Origin: CAYXEN01 sp964464035
GTDB taxonomy: Bacteria; Krumholzibacteriota; Krumholzibacteriia; WVZY01
DNA: 64,000 nucleotides
Assembly: GCA_964464035.1 (NCBI GenBank)
Contig: CAYXEN010000004.1
Location: forward strand, 1-64,000
Direction of reading: 5' to 3'
The number at the start of each line of letters is the position of its first letter. Position 1 is the stretch's first letter. Of the stretch, positions 23,315-31,251 are shown in pieces. Below the pieces are notes generated by a model. That model made no database searches and was not told the DNA's origin. It worked only from the letters and a program-made list of their open reading frames with translations. The translations under genes and the position numbers were made by a program.

Positions 23315-24014
23315 TGGAATCACCCTCTCCTATCTGGGACCCGCTCGCGGGTGTCTGGCCTATGATAGTGTTGGGATAGACCCCCGCGCGGTATTCGTAT
23401 CTCACGCTGGCCACCCTGAAGCCCATCTTTTCCAGCTTGCCCTTTATGAAGAAAAGATCCTGGCCGGTCAAATCGGGCATCAGGTAACGATGTTTCCTTC
23501 CTCCCACCGCCACGAGAACGTCCACTTTGCCTCCCTCCACGATCTCCTTGCCGGCTCCCGGGTAAGTGGCAATGATGGATTCCCTGGCGTTGCCTTCCAC
23601 TATTCTCTTCGCCACCCGTCCGACGGCCAGGTGGTGGCGTTTGAGCATGATCCTGCCCTGCCGAAGAGACAGGCCGGCGAGATCGGGAATGGCCTGCATT
23701 CTCGTTCCCAGGCTCAGTATCACCTCTACGACCCGCCCCTCTTTCACCCTATCGTCGCGTCGCGGCGTCTGGGATATCACGTATCCGGCGGGAATCTCGT
23801 TGCTGTATTCCCTCCGCTTGACTTTCATCTCGAGGGAGCGTCGCGCCAGAACCTGGGAAGCCTGTTTCTCGCTCATCCCGGAGAGCTCCGGCACCGTCAC
23901 GGTCCCGTGCTGATGAACGAACACGGGCATGAGAATGTAGTTGAACAACAAGACCCCGAGGATGAACACGACCAGGGCCAGGACCAACAACGACAATACA
24001 GGATTGAGCTTCAT
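23286..24014 (-). CDS. Membrane-anchored PASTA-domain protein without kinase
   Basis: 242 residues: a transmembrane helix (about 6-30, VLSLLVLALVVFILGVLLF) and three PASTA modules (about 38-105, 106-172 and 173-240). Each shows 'V-P-x-L-x-G-x-x-x-x-x-A/G' followed by a Tyr/Thr-rich 'I-x-x-x-P-x-x-G' segment, for example YVISQTPRRDDRVKEG and IATYPGAGKEIVEGG. PASTA modules bind peptidoglycan muropeptides in Ser/Thr kinases (PrkC/PknB) and PBPs. No kinase or transpeptidase domain is present. It sits between fmt and rpe, the position held by prkC in Firmicutes. Confidence 0.9.
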   Translation of the reverse strand: MKLNPVLSLLVLALVVFILGVLLFNYILMPVFVHQHGTVTVPELSGMSEKQASQVLARRSLEMKVKRREYSNEIPAGYVISQTPRRDDRVKEGRVVEVILSLGTRMQAIPDLAGLSLRQGRIMLKRHHLAVGRVAKRIVEGNARESIIATYPGAGKEIVEGGKVDVLVAVGGRKHRYLMPDLTGQDLFFIKGKLEKMGFRVASVRYEYRAGVYPNTIIGQTPASGSQIGEGDSIELVAATTD

Positions 24015-24089
24015 CAGGATTCTCCCGTGCGGTGCTATCGAAAAGACCGCGAGATTCTACCCCATGCCCGGGCGCAGCGTCAACAACGC

Positions 24090-25034
24090 TCACCCCAACA
24101 CGGTACCGGGTTCGATCCCGTACCCCAGGCGGAACTCCGCGGCGGTAACGGCCCGCTTCCCTTCCATTTTCACCCTCGCAACGGCGAGCACCCCGGTGCC
24201 GCAGGCGACGAGAAGCGGATCGACGGACAGTATGGTACCCGGGGCGGACTCGCCGCGGGGGTCGGTCGCAGGGGATGCTTCGATGACGATGAGCCTTTTC
24301 CCCCTGAAGAAAGTATAGGCGCTCGGCCAAGGCTGCATCGCTCGTACGAGCCTGGCGAGGTAGTCCGAGGATCTCGACCAGTGGATCAAGCCGTCCTCCT
24401 TGCGGATCTTCTTGGTGTAGCTCGCGAGACTCTCGTCCTGTTTCTCGGGACTAACAGTTCCATCGGCGACGGCGGTGAGGGTTCTGAGGAGCAGGGAAGC
24501 CCCGCTGGATGCGAGCTTCGCGGCGAGCGTCCCCGCCGTGTCGTCATCGGCGATCTCCACTTCTTCCCGGAGCAGGATGTCTCCCGTGTCGATTCCCTCG
24601 TCCATCACGATGGTTGTACATCCGGTCGTCTTGTCACCGGCCAGTATGGCCGCCTGGATCGGGGCGACTCCCCGGAACCTCGGCAGAAGAGAGGCGTGAA
24701 GGTTTATGCACCCGTGGCGGGGGCAACGCAACAGGTCGGTCTTGAGGATCAAGCCGAAGGCGACCACCACTATGAAATCGGGTTCCAGCGCCTGCACTCT
24801 CGCCGCCAGCTCGTCGTAGTCCGCGCGCGATCCGGTGAGGACGTCCAGGCCGAGTTCCTCCGCCCGGCGTTTGACGGGAGTCGGCGAGAGCGTCTTTCCC
24901 CTTCCCCTCGGCTTGTCCGGTTGAGTCAAAACGAGGGGAATCGCGAAGCTGTCGGAAGCGGCTATCGCGTCCAGGGAAGGGACGGCGAAGTCCGGGGTTC
25001 CCATGAAAACTACTGTCTTTCTTACGGGCGCCAA
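24090..25034 (-). CDS. fmt: Methionyl-tRNA formyltransferase
   Basis: 314 residues. It formylates the initiator Met-tRNA using 10-formyltetrahydrofolate. Hallmarks are VVFMGTPDFAVPSLDAI, the catalytic Asn-His-Asp region (CINLHASLLPRFRGVAPIQ) and TTIVMDEGIDTGDIL, with a C-terminal OB-like domain. The start is a TTG at 25034 with CGGAG about nine bases ahead. It directly follows def, the usual pairing that links formylation with deformylation. Confidence 0.96.
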   Translation of the reverse strand: MAPVRKTVVFMGTPDFAVPSLDAIAASDSFAIPLVLTQPDKPRGRGKTLSPTPVKRRAEELGLDVLTGSRADYDELAARVQALEPDFIVVVAFGLILKTDLLRCPRHGCINLHASLLPRFRGVAPIQAAILAGDKTTGCTTIVMDEGIDTGDILLREEVEIADDDTAGTLAAKLASSGASLLLRTLTAVADGTVSPEKQDESLASYTKKIRKEDGLIHWSRSSDYLARLVRAMQPWPSAYTFFRGKRLIVIEASPATDPRGESAPGTILSVDPLLVACGTGVLAVARVKMEGKRAVTAAEFRLGYGIEPGTVLG

Positions 25035-25049
25035 GGGTCAGACTCCGTT

Positions 25050-25574
25050 TCAAAGCATGTGTTTGCCCGATGCGAGCTGCTTGAGTTTGCTCTTGATGAT
25101 ACTCTTCTGGGCGCTCGAGAGGTAATCTATGAAAAGCCTGCCGTCCAGATGGTCGATCTCGTGGAGGATTATGCGGGAGAAAATGCCTTCGGCTTCGAGA
25201 GTCCGTTCGTTGCCATCGACGTCCCGGTATGCGAGCCGGATCGCCTTGGGTCGAACCACGTTGCCCGTGATGCCGGGAAGGCTCAGGCAGCCTTCCTCGT
25301 AGGACCACGTATCGCTGGACCGATCTTCGACCTCGGGATTCACCAGGACTACGGGAGGAGCGTCGCCGTCGTCCAAGTCGCGCATCGCCAGGGCGACGAT
25401 CAGCCTCTTCTTGACTCCCACCTGGGGAGCGGCGAGACCGATGCCCCCTTCCTTTTGCATCACCTGAACCATGGCATCGGCGAGTTCCCTGACGTCGGGA
25501 CCGAAATCCTCGATCGCTTCCGCCCTGCTCCTCAGAACGGGGTCGCCGTATATTCTCAATTCGAGTTCATTCAT
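25050..25574 (-). CDS. def: Peptide deformylase
   Basis: 174 residues from ATG 25574. The three metal motifs are GGIGLAAPQVG, EEGCLSLPG and HEIDHLDG, where Cys and the two His residues hold Fe/Zn and Glu is catalytic. It removes the formyl group from nascent proteins. In-frame GTG and ATG codons upstream (25601, 25592) are possible starts, but the homologous region begins with Leu-x-Ile-x-Tyr-Gly-Asp-Pro-Val-Leu. A short hairpin (25604-25622) lies just upstream. Confidence 0.95.
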   Translation of the reverse strand: MNELELRIYGDPVLRSRAEAIEDFGPDVRELADAMVQVMQKEGGIGLAAPQVGVKKRLIVALAMRDLDDGDAPPVVLVNPEVEDRSSDTWSYEEGCLSLPGITGNVVRPKAIRLAYRDVDGNERTLEAEGIFSRIILHEIDHLDGRLFIDYLSSAQKSIIKSKLKQLASGKHML

Positions 25575-25603
25575 TTGTCGGGTTTTTTGCATATATTGCA
25601 CGG

Positions 25604-25622
25604 GATCCCGCCCGCCGGGATC
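25604..25622. repeat. Short inverted repeat upstream of def
   Basis: GATCCCG (25604-25610) and CGGGATC (25616-25622) form a 7-bp stem with a 5-base loop. On the minus strand no T tract follows, so it is not an obvious terminator of yajC; it may be a processing or regulatory hairpin in the yajC-def spacer. Confidence 0.35.
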
Positions 25623-25667
25623 TCTTCCTTACAAGATAACCATCCCCCTCATCACGTGCCAGCCGTA

Positions 25668-25985
25668 TCAATCGCCTTTCTGCACCAGGTTGGAGATCGC
25701 GCTCTTCGCGATCTCTATCTTCACGTTCTCGGCTATCCTCAGCACCACGATGTTGTCCCTCATTCCCACTACGGTTCCGTAGATTCCGCCGGACGTCATC
25801 ACCCGATCACCCTTGCGCAGCGAATCGATCATGCGCTGCAGCTCTTTCTGCCTCTTCTGCTGGGGTCTGATGAGGAGCAGGTAGAAGATGACTATCATTC
25901 CGATTATCGGCAGGAATAGAGCGGCGGGATTGCTTGCATTCCCTTGGTTGCCGGCCTGGCTCAGCGCGAAATGAATCCAATTCAT
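25668..25985 (-). CDS. yajC: Preprotein translocase subunit YajC
   Basis: 105 residues: a single transmembrane helix (about 21-40, LFLPIIGMIVIFYLLLI) followed by RPQQKRQKELQRMIDSL and GDRVMTSGGIYGTVVGM, the diagnostic YajC segments. It is an accessory of SecDF-YidC. AAGGAGG stands five bases before ATG 25985, and the ATG overlaps the tgt stop. secD/secF, which usually follow, are absent here; def follows instead. Confidence 0.94.
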   Translation of the reverse strand: MNWIHFALSQAGNQGNASNPAALFLPIIGMIVIFYLLLIRPQQKRQKELQRMIDSLRKGDRVMTSGGIYGTVVGMRDNIVVLRIAENVKIEIAKSAISNLVQKGD

Positions 25986-27151
25986 TTTTCCTCCTTGATT
26001 TTTCCCATGGAATTTCCTTTTTCTTCGGCTCCCGAAGTATAACAATCATGGAATGCATCTTTCCAGCCAGAAAAGTCTCCCCTTGCGATCGCCTCCCTGG
26101 CTTCCCGCATGAGATTGCAATAGAAGTGGAGACTGTGATTGGTCGCCAGTATCGGAGCGAGTATCTCGCCGGCGACGAAGAGATGCCGCAGGTAGGCGAG
26201 GCTGAAATTGCGGCAGGTGTAACAGTCGCACTCCGGGTCGATGGGCGAAAAGTCCGTGGCGTACACCGCGTTCTTGATCACCTTCTTCCCGTGACGGGTG
26301 AAGACGGTGCCGTTGCGGGCGTTTCTCGTCGGCAGGACGCAATCGAACATGTCGATCCCCCGCGAGATTCCCTCCACGAGATCGAGCGGAGTCCCCACGC
26401 CCATCAAGTACCTCGGTTTATCCTCGGGAAGCGCGGCGCTCACTTTCTCGACTATCGACCACATCTTTTTCTTCTCCTCCCCTACGGACAGCCCCCCCAG
26501 CGCATAGCCGGGGAAATCCATGCTCACTAGTTCCTCCGTGGACCTGAGCCTGAGATCCTCGAAGACGGATCCCTGCACGATCCCGAAGAGAGCCCTTTCG
26601 TATCCCTCCGCGGAGAACTTCGTGCCATAGACTTCCGCGCCCTCCCTGGCCCACTTCGTGGTCAGGCGTACGGCCCTCTCGGCCTCCTCGCGGGAACAGG
26701 GATAGGCGGTGCAGTAGTCGAAGCTCATTATGATGTCCGCCCCTATCTTTTTCTGGGTCTCGATCACGAGCCTCGGCGTGAACAAATGACTCGAACCGTC
26801 TATGTGCGATCGGAAGGTTATTCCATCCTCGCTCACCGCTCTCAGGTCGGCCAGGCTGAAGACCTGGTAACCGCCGCTGTCGGTGAGAACGGCGCCGCTC
26901 CAGTTCATGAAGGAGTGAATGCCGCCCGCCTCCTCGATCAGATCGGGACCGGGCCGCAGATAGAGGTGATACGTGTTGGCCAGGACGATTCGGACGTCCA
27001 TGCGCTCGAGATCCACCGGCGTGGCAGCTTTGACCGCCGCCTGCGTCCCCACGGGCATGAACGCCGGAGTCGGAATCTCTCCATGGTCTGTTGTGAGACG
27101 CCCAAGGCGCGCGCCCCGGCCCTTTTTCACAAGTTCGAATCCGAAAGGCAT
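25982..27151 (-). CDS. tgt: Queuine tRNA-ribosyltransferase (tRNA-guanine transglycosylase)
   Basis: 389 residues. It swaps G34 for preQ1 in tRNAs with GUN anticodons. Visible sites are DSGGYQVFSLADLR, GGLSVGEEKKKMW, the catalytic/nucleophile Asp region MFDCVLPTRNARNGTVF and the zinc site CDCYTCRNFSLAYLRHL (Cys-x-Cys-x2-Cys with downstream His). It overlaps yajC by four bases, and queA is its upstream neighbour. Confidence 0.97.
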   Translation of the reverse strand: MPFGFELVKKGRGARLGRLTTDHGEIPTPAFMPVGTQAAVKAATPVDLERMDVRIVLANTYHLYLRPGPDLIEEAGGIHSFMNWSGAVLTDSGGYQVFSLADLRAVSEDGITFRSHIDGSSHLFTPRLVIETQKKIGADIIMSFDYCTAYPCSREEAERAVRLTTKWAREGAEVYGTKFSAEGYERALFGIVQGSVFEDLRLRSTEELVSMDFPGYALGGLSVGEEKKKMWSIVEKVSAALPEDKPRYLMGVGTPLDLVEGISRGIDMFDCVLPTRNARNGTVFTRHGKKVIKNAVYATDFSPIDPECDCYTCRNFSLAYLRHLFVAGEILAPILATNHSLHFYCNLMREAREAIARGDFSGWKDAFHDCYTSGAEEKGNSMGKIKEEK

Positions 27152-27276
27152 GGAGCTAACTTATCAGGCCCGAAGCCCGAAGTCAGCACAATTTTGTCTT
27201 GCCTTCGTCCGGTGCACACGATGACACGCACCGCGGGCGCGGTCGAAGTGCCGCCTTGCGCCGTGGCAATGGAAGA

Positions 27277-28320
27277 TCAGACGATCAGCATCGCGTCGCC
27301 GTAGCTGTAGAAACGGTATTCTTCCTTGACCGCTTCCTCGTAACACGCCAGCGCTCTCTCCCGTCCGAGAAAAGCGCATACGAGAAGCAGCAACGACGAG
27401 CGGGGAAGATGAAAGTTCGTCACCAGCGCATCGACGACGTCGAAGCGGTACCCCGGATAGATGAAAAGATCCGTCTCCCCCTCGAAGGCCCTCGCGGCGC
27501 CCGGGCGGGAAAAGACTCCCATGGCGCTGCACGCCTCGAGAACCCGCGTTGTCGTGGTTCCGACGGCGACGACCTTTCCGCCTTCGCCCTTCGCCCGCCT
27601 TATCGCCTCCAAGGCTTCCGCGCCGATGCCGAACCTCTCTCGGTGAAGCACGTTCTTCTCCACTTCCTCCTCGGCAAGAGGAAGGAAGGTTCCCGGGCCG
27701 ACGTGCAACACGACCGACACGATCTTCACTCCCCTATCGCGGATCGCCTCGAGCAGAGGCGCGTCGAAATGCAACCCGGCCGTGGGCGCGGCGACCGATC
27801 CGGGTTCATCGGCGAACACCGTCTGGTACCTCTCCCTGTCTTTTTCTTCGTCCAAGCGGCGGATGTAGGGGGGAAGGGGAACGTGCCCGAACTCGTCCAT
27901 CAACTCTTCTATGGAAGCGTTTCCCGCGGGCACCAGGTCCACCTCACGGCTCGAAGGCTTTTCCGTGACTTCGAGAACGAAAGAACCGTTCTCCCCCGTG
28001 AGTTCTTCACCTATCTTGAGCTTTCCAGCGGGATTCACCAGGGCGCGGAACGTTCGCCCGGCGAGCTTGCGCAAGAACAGGACCTCCACCCTGCCGCCCG
28101 TGCGCCTGCGCACGAAGAGCCTGGCGGGAACGACACGCGAGCGGTTGACTACGAGCACGTCCCCGGCCGAGAGATGCTCGGGAAGGCAGGCGAACCTCGA
28201 GTGCTCGAGGCCGTCACCCGAGCGCCTCACGACCATCAGCCGGCTCTGTGACCTGTCGGGAAGCGGTCGCTGGGCTATCAAGCGGGGAGGAAGCTCGTAG
28301 GAGAAGTCGTCCAGTTTCAT
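27277..28320 (-). CDS. queA: S-adenosylmethionine:tRNA ribosyltransferase-isomerase QueA
   Basis: 347 residues. It transfers and isomerises the ribosyl moiety of SAM onto preQ1-tRNA to form epoxyqueuosine. Family segments are LDDFSYELPPRLIAQRPL, LVVNRSRVVPARLF, AAPTAGLHFDAPLLE, HVGPGTFLPL and the terminal VTNFHLPRSSLLLLV. It lies 3 bases after ruvB and 125 bases before tgt. Confidence 0.97.
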   Translation of the reverse strand: MKLDDFSYELPPRLIAQRPLPDRSQSRLMVVRRSGDGLEHSRFACLPEHLSAGDVLVVNRSRVVPARLFVRRRTGGRVEVLFLRKLAGRTFRALVNPAGKLKIGEELTGENGSFVLEVTEKPSSREVDLVPAGNASIEELMDEFGHVPLPPYIRRLDEEKDRERYQTVFADEPGSVAAPTAGLHFDAPLLEAIRDRGVKIVSVVLHVGPGTFLPLAEEEVEKNVLHRERFGIGAEALEAIRRAKGEGGKVVAVGTTTTRVLEACSAMGVFSRPGAARAFEGETDLFIYPGYRFDVVDALVTNFHLPRSSLLLLVCAFLGRERALACYEEAVKEEYRFYSYGDAMLIV

Positions 28321-28323
28321 GGA

Positions 28324-29361
28324 TCAAAAAAGGTGGGGTTCCCCGTCGGGCCGCGAGCGCGTGAGTCCCAGGTGGGTGAGCGCCGTCTCCGTCGCCACTC
28401 TCCCCCGCGAGGTTCGCTTGAGCAGCCCCTCCTGGATGAGGAAGGGCTCGTAGACGTCCTCTATGGTCTCGATCTCCTCGCTTATCGCGACGGCCAGTGA
28501 ATTTATTCCAACCGGCCCTCCGCCGAACTTCTCCACTATCGTATAGAGGATCCTCCGGTCCATCTCGTCGAGGCCTCTCTCGTCCACCTTGAGGCGGCCG
28601 AGCGCATAGTCGGCCGCTTGGCGGTCGATCATCCCCTTGCCCTCGACCTCGGCGAAGTCGCGGGTCCGCTTGAGCAGGCGGTTGGCTATGCGGGGAGTTC
28701 CGCGGGAACGGCGGGCGATCTCCTCCGCCCCGTCGTCGGTGATCTCGATCTTGAGGAGTCCGGCCGATCGTTTCACGATCGCCTTGAGCTCTTCCGGCCG
28801 GTAGAAATCGATCCGGAAGACCACCCCGAAACGATCGCGCATCGGCGCGGTTATCATGCCCGCCCGCGTCGTCGCCCCGATCAACGTGAACGGTTCTATG
28901 TTGAGGGTGTAGTGCCGGGCGTTGGGGCCCTTGTCCACTATGAGCTCGCACTTGAGATCGTCCATCGCCTGGTAGAGGTGTTCCTCGAGAATGCGGGGCA
29001 GGCGGTGAATCTCGTCGATGAAAACGACCTGCTGCCTCTCCAGGCGACTCAGCACGCCGAGCAGTTCCGCCGCGTTCTGGAAAGCCGGCCCCGAAGTGAC
29101 CTTGATGGGCACATCGAGCTCGGATGCGATGATATGCGCAAGGGTCGTCTTGCCCAACCCGGGAGGCCCGTAGAGAAGAACGTGATCGAGCGCCTCGGAC
29201 CTCTGCTTCGCCGCCTTCACGAATACGGAGAGGTTGGCCTTCAGCTCGTCCTGGCCGATGAATTCCTCGAGTTTCTTCGGCCGGAGAAGGACCTCGCTCT
29301 TCACCTCCTCCGGTATCGGGCGGGGGTTCGTCAATCTGCCCTGCTCTTCCTTGTCCGCCAT
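28324..29361 (-). CDS. ruvB: Holliday junction branch-migration helicase RuvB
   Basis: 345 residues. An AAA+ motor with Walker A YGPPGLGKTTLAH, Walker B VVFIDEIHRLPR, sensor I IGATTRAGM and arginine finger PMRDRFG, then a winged-helix C-terminus. Works with RuvA tetramers and RuvC. It lies 15 bases after ruvA. Confidence 0.98.
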   Translation of the reverse strand: MADKEEQGRLTNPRPIPEEVKSEVLLRPKKLEEFIGQDELKANLSVFVKAAKQRSEALDHVLLYGPPGLGKTTLAHIIASELDVPIKVTSGPAFQNAAELLGVLSRLERQQVVFIDEIHRLPRILEEHLYQAMDDLKCELIVDKGPNARHYTLNIEPFTLIGATTRAGMITAPMRDRFGVVFRIDFYRPEELKAIVKRSAGLLKIEITDDGAEEIARRSRGTPRIANRLLKRTRDFAEVEGKGMIDRQAADYALGRLKVDERGLDEMDRRILYTIVEKFGGGPVGINSLAVAISEEIETIEDVYEPFLIQEGLLKRTSRGRVATETALTHLGLTRSRPDGEPHLF

Positions 29362-29376
29362 CGTCGCCCCGACCTC

Positions 29377-29967
29377 CTATGATCCGGTTGCATGTTTGAG
29401 TGCTTCTTTGACTGCGGTTTCGACGTCCTTCTCCGCCAGCTCGTCCCACGCGATCTTGCCCGCCGCTTGTTCGGCGGCGAACCTGCTCATTCCGAGGGCG
29501 GTGAGGGCCAGGATCACTTCCTCCCGCATGGTCTCGGCCGGCCTGCGTTCATCCTCCGTCGCCTCGAAATCGGTTATCTTGTCCTTCAGCTCCATTATCA
29601 GGCGTTCCGCGCTCTTCTTCCCGAGGCCGGGAACGGAAACGAGCGCCGCCACTTCGCCCTTTCGCACTGCGGCGACGATCCTGGACGCGGGCAGGTTCGA
29701 GATCATGTTCATGGCGGTTCTCGGACCTATGCCGGAGACGTCGATTAGCCTCAGGAAGAGGTCCCGATCGTCGGCCCGGAGAAAACCGAAAAGGACCAGC
29801 TTGTCCTCACGGACGTAGAGATAAGTATGAAAGGTCACCTCGGCGCCGATCGCGCCCAGAGCCTCGAGATCCCGCTCGGAAACCATCAGCTCCAGCCCTA
29901 TCCCCCCGACTTCCACTATGCAGCGGGGTTTCTTCGAAACCAGCCTGCCCCTGACGCCGGCTATCAT
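29377..29967 (-). CDS. ruvA: Holliday junction DNA helicase subunit RuvA
   Basis: 196 residues from ATG 29967, whose ATGA overlaps the ruvC stop. An OB-fold N-terminal domain (MIAGVRGRLVSKKPRCIVEV), tandem helix-hairpin-helix motifs (IDVSGIGPRTAMNMISN and LVSVPGLGKKSAERLI) and a small C-terminal domain are all visible. It binds the four-way junction and loads RuvB. The ATG at 29979 is possible but breaks the coupling. Confidence 0.97.
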   Translation of the reverse strand: MIAGVRGRLVSKKPRCIVEVGGIGLELMVSERDLEALGAIGAEVTFHTYLYVREDKLVLFGFLRADDRDLFLRLIDVSGIGPRTAMNMISNLPASRIVAAVRKGEVAALVSVPGLGKKSAERLIMELKDKITDFEATEDERRPAETMREEVILALTALGMSRFAAEQAAGKIAWDELAEKDVETAVKEALKHATGS

Positions 29968-30452
29968 CGCGGACTCCATTCCCGGTTCTTGAAAGCGTGA
30001 CAGAGCGCTATCGCGAGCGCGTCGGACTCGTCCGTGCTCTCGGGCGGATGCTCGAGATCGAGCAGCTTGCCCAGCATGAACTGTACCTGGGACTTGTCCG
30101 CCGCGCCGTTTCCAGTGACCGCCTGCTTTATCTCGCGGGCCGAGTATTCATAGACGGGCAATCCCGCCAGGGCCGCGGCCAGTATTGCGGCTCCCCTCGC
30201 TTCACCCAGGACGAGTGAACTTTTCGCGTTCTTGCTGTAGAACACGTTCTCTATGGCCAGATGGGTGGGCGAGAATTCACTTATCAACTGTTCGATCTTG
30301 AGGAAAATAGCCTTGAGCTTCTCATGCCTGCCCTTGTATCCCCTCAAGACGAGAGCCCCGGAATCGACGTAACGGAAATCCTCGCCCTCTCCGCTTATGA
30401 TCCCGTATCCAGTACACGCGCTGCCGGGGTCGACCCCCAGAATCCTGAACAT
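29964..30452 (-). CDS. ruvC: Crossover junction endodeoxyribonuclease RuvC
   Basis: 162 residues with the RNase H-like catalytic acids in LGVDPGSACTGYG (Asp7), LAIENVFYSKN (Glu), and DESDALAIALCHA (two Asp). It resolves Holliday junctions. GAGGGAGAG is ahead of ATG 30452, and the gene is 27 bases after yebC. Confidence 0.97.
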   Translation of the reverse strand: MFRILGVDPGSACTGYGIISGEGEDFRYVDSGALVLRGYKGRHEKLKAIFLKIEQLISEFSPTHLAIENVFYSKNAKSSLVLGEARGAAILAAALAGLPVYEYSAREIKQAVTGNGAADKSQVQFMLGKLLDLEHPPESTDESDALAIALCHAFKNREWSPR

Positions 30453-30479
30453 GGTCTCTCCCTCGAGCCCGAGACGGAC

Positions 30480-31223
30480 TCAATCCTCCTGCATGATCTC
30501 GTCGGGGATGTCGAAGTTGGCGCTGACTTTCTGGACATCGTCCAGTGATTCGAGCGCATCCATGAGCTTGATCGCCTGGCGGGCGGCGTCACCCTCGAGC
30601 CTCACGACCGTCTTGGGGAGCTTCTGGATCTCGGCGCTCTGGTAAGGAATGCCCGCGCTCTTCAACGTCTCGATGAGGCCCTCGATGTCCTCCGGCTTGC
30701 AAGTGACCTCGAAGCCGTCACCCTCGTCCTTTATGTCTTCCGCCCCTCCCTCGATGGCCACTCCGAATAGCGTGTCTTCATCACACTGCTCCTTGTTGAT
30801 CCAGATCACGCCCTTGGTGTCGAAGAGCCATGACACGCATCCGTTCTCCCCGAGGTTGCCGTTGTGCTTCGCGAGGACGTGCCGGACTTCGGCCGTGGTG
30901 CGGTTCTTGTTGTCCGTCAAGGTCTCGATGAAGACGGCGAACCCGTGCGGGCCGTATCCTTCGTACGAATGCTCTTCGAAACGCGTCCCTTCACCGCCGC
31001 CGCTCGCCTTCTTGATCGCCCTCTGGATGTTGTCCATGGGCATGTTGTTGTCCCGCGCCGTTTGGATCGCCATGCGCAGCCTGGCGTTTCCGACCGGGTC
31101 GGCGCCCCCCATCCTCACGGCGACGTTTATCTCGCGTATGAGCTTGGAAAAGAGCTTGCCCCTGGCCGCATCGACCTTGCCCTTCTTTCGTTTTATCTGA
31201 GCCCACTTGGAATGTCCGGCCAT
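30480..31223 (-). CDS. yebC: YebC/PmpR/TACO1-family protein
   Basis: 247 residues starting AGHSKWAQIKRKKGKVDAA (family hallmark is 'GHSKW'), then FSKLIREINVAVRMGGADP and YEGYGPHGFAVFIE. The family includes proteins that relieve ribosome stalling at difficult motifs and proteins described as transcriptional regulators; the yebC-ruvCAB order is widely conserved. It lies 28 bases after the EF-G variant, which is a translation gene as well. Confidence 0.95.
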   Translation of the reverse strand: MAGHSKWAQIKRKKGKVDAARGKLFSKLIREINVAVRMGGADPVGNARLRMAIQTARDNNMPMDNIQRAIKKASGGGEGTRFEEHSYEGYGPHGFAVFIETLTDNKNRTTAEVRHVLAKHNGNLGENGCVSWLFDTKGVIWINKEQCDEDTLFGVAIEGGAEDIKDEGDGFEVTCKPEDIEGLIETLKSAGIPYQSAEIQKLPKTVVRLEGDAARQAIKLMDALESLDDVQKVSANFDIPDEIMQED

Positions 31224-31251
31224 CGTCCGCCTCCAGTTCGCCGATCATCCT

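Noticed and set aside
27115..27150. tRNA-like T-arm sequence (AAGTTCGAATCC)
   Set aside because: It lies within the start of tgt coding sequence and no acceptor, D-arm or anticodon stem can be formed around it.
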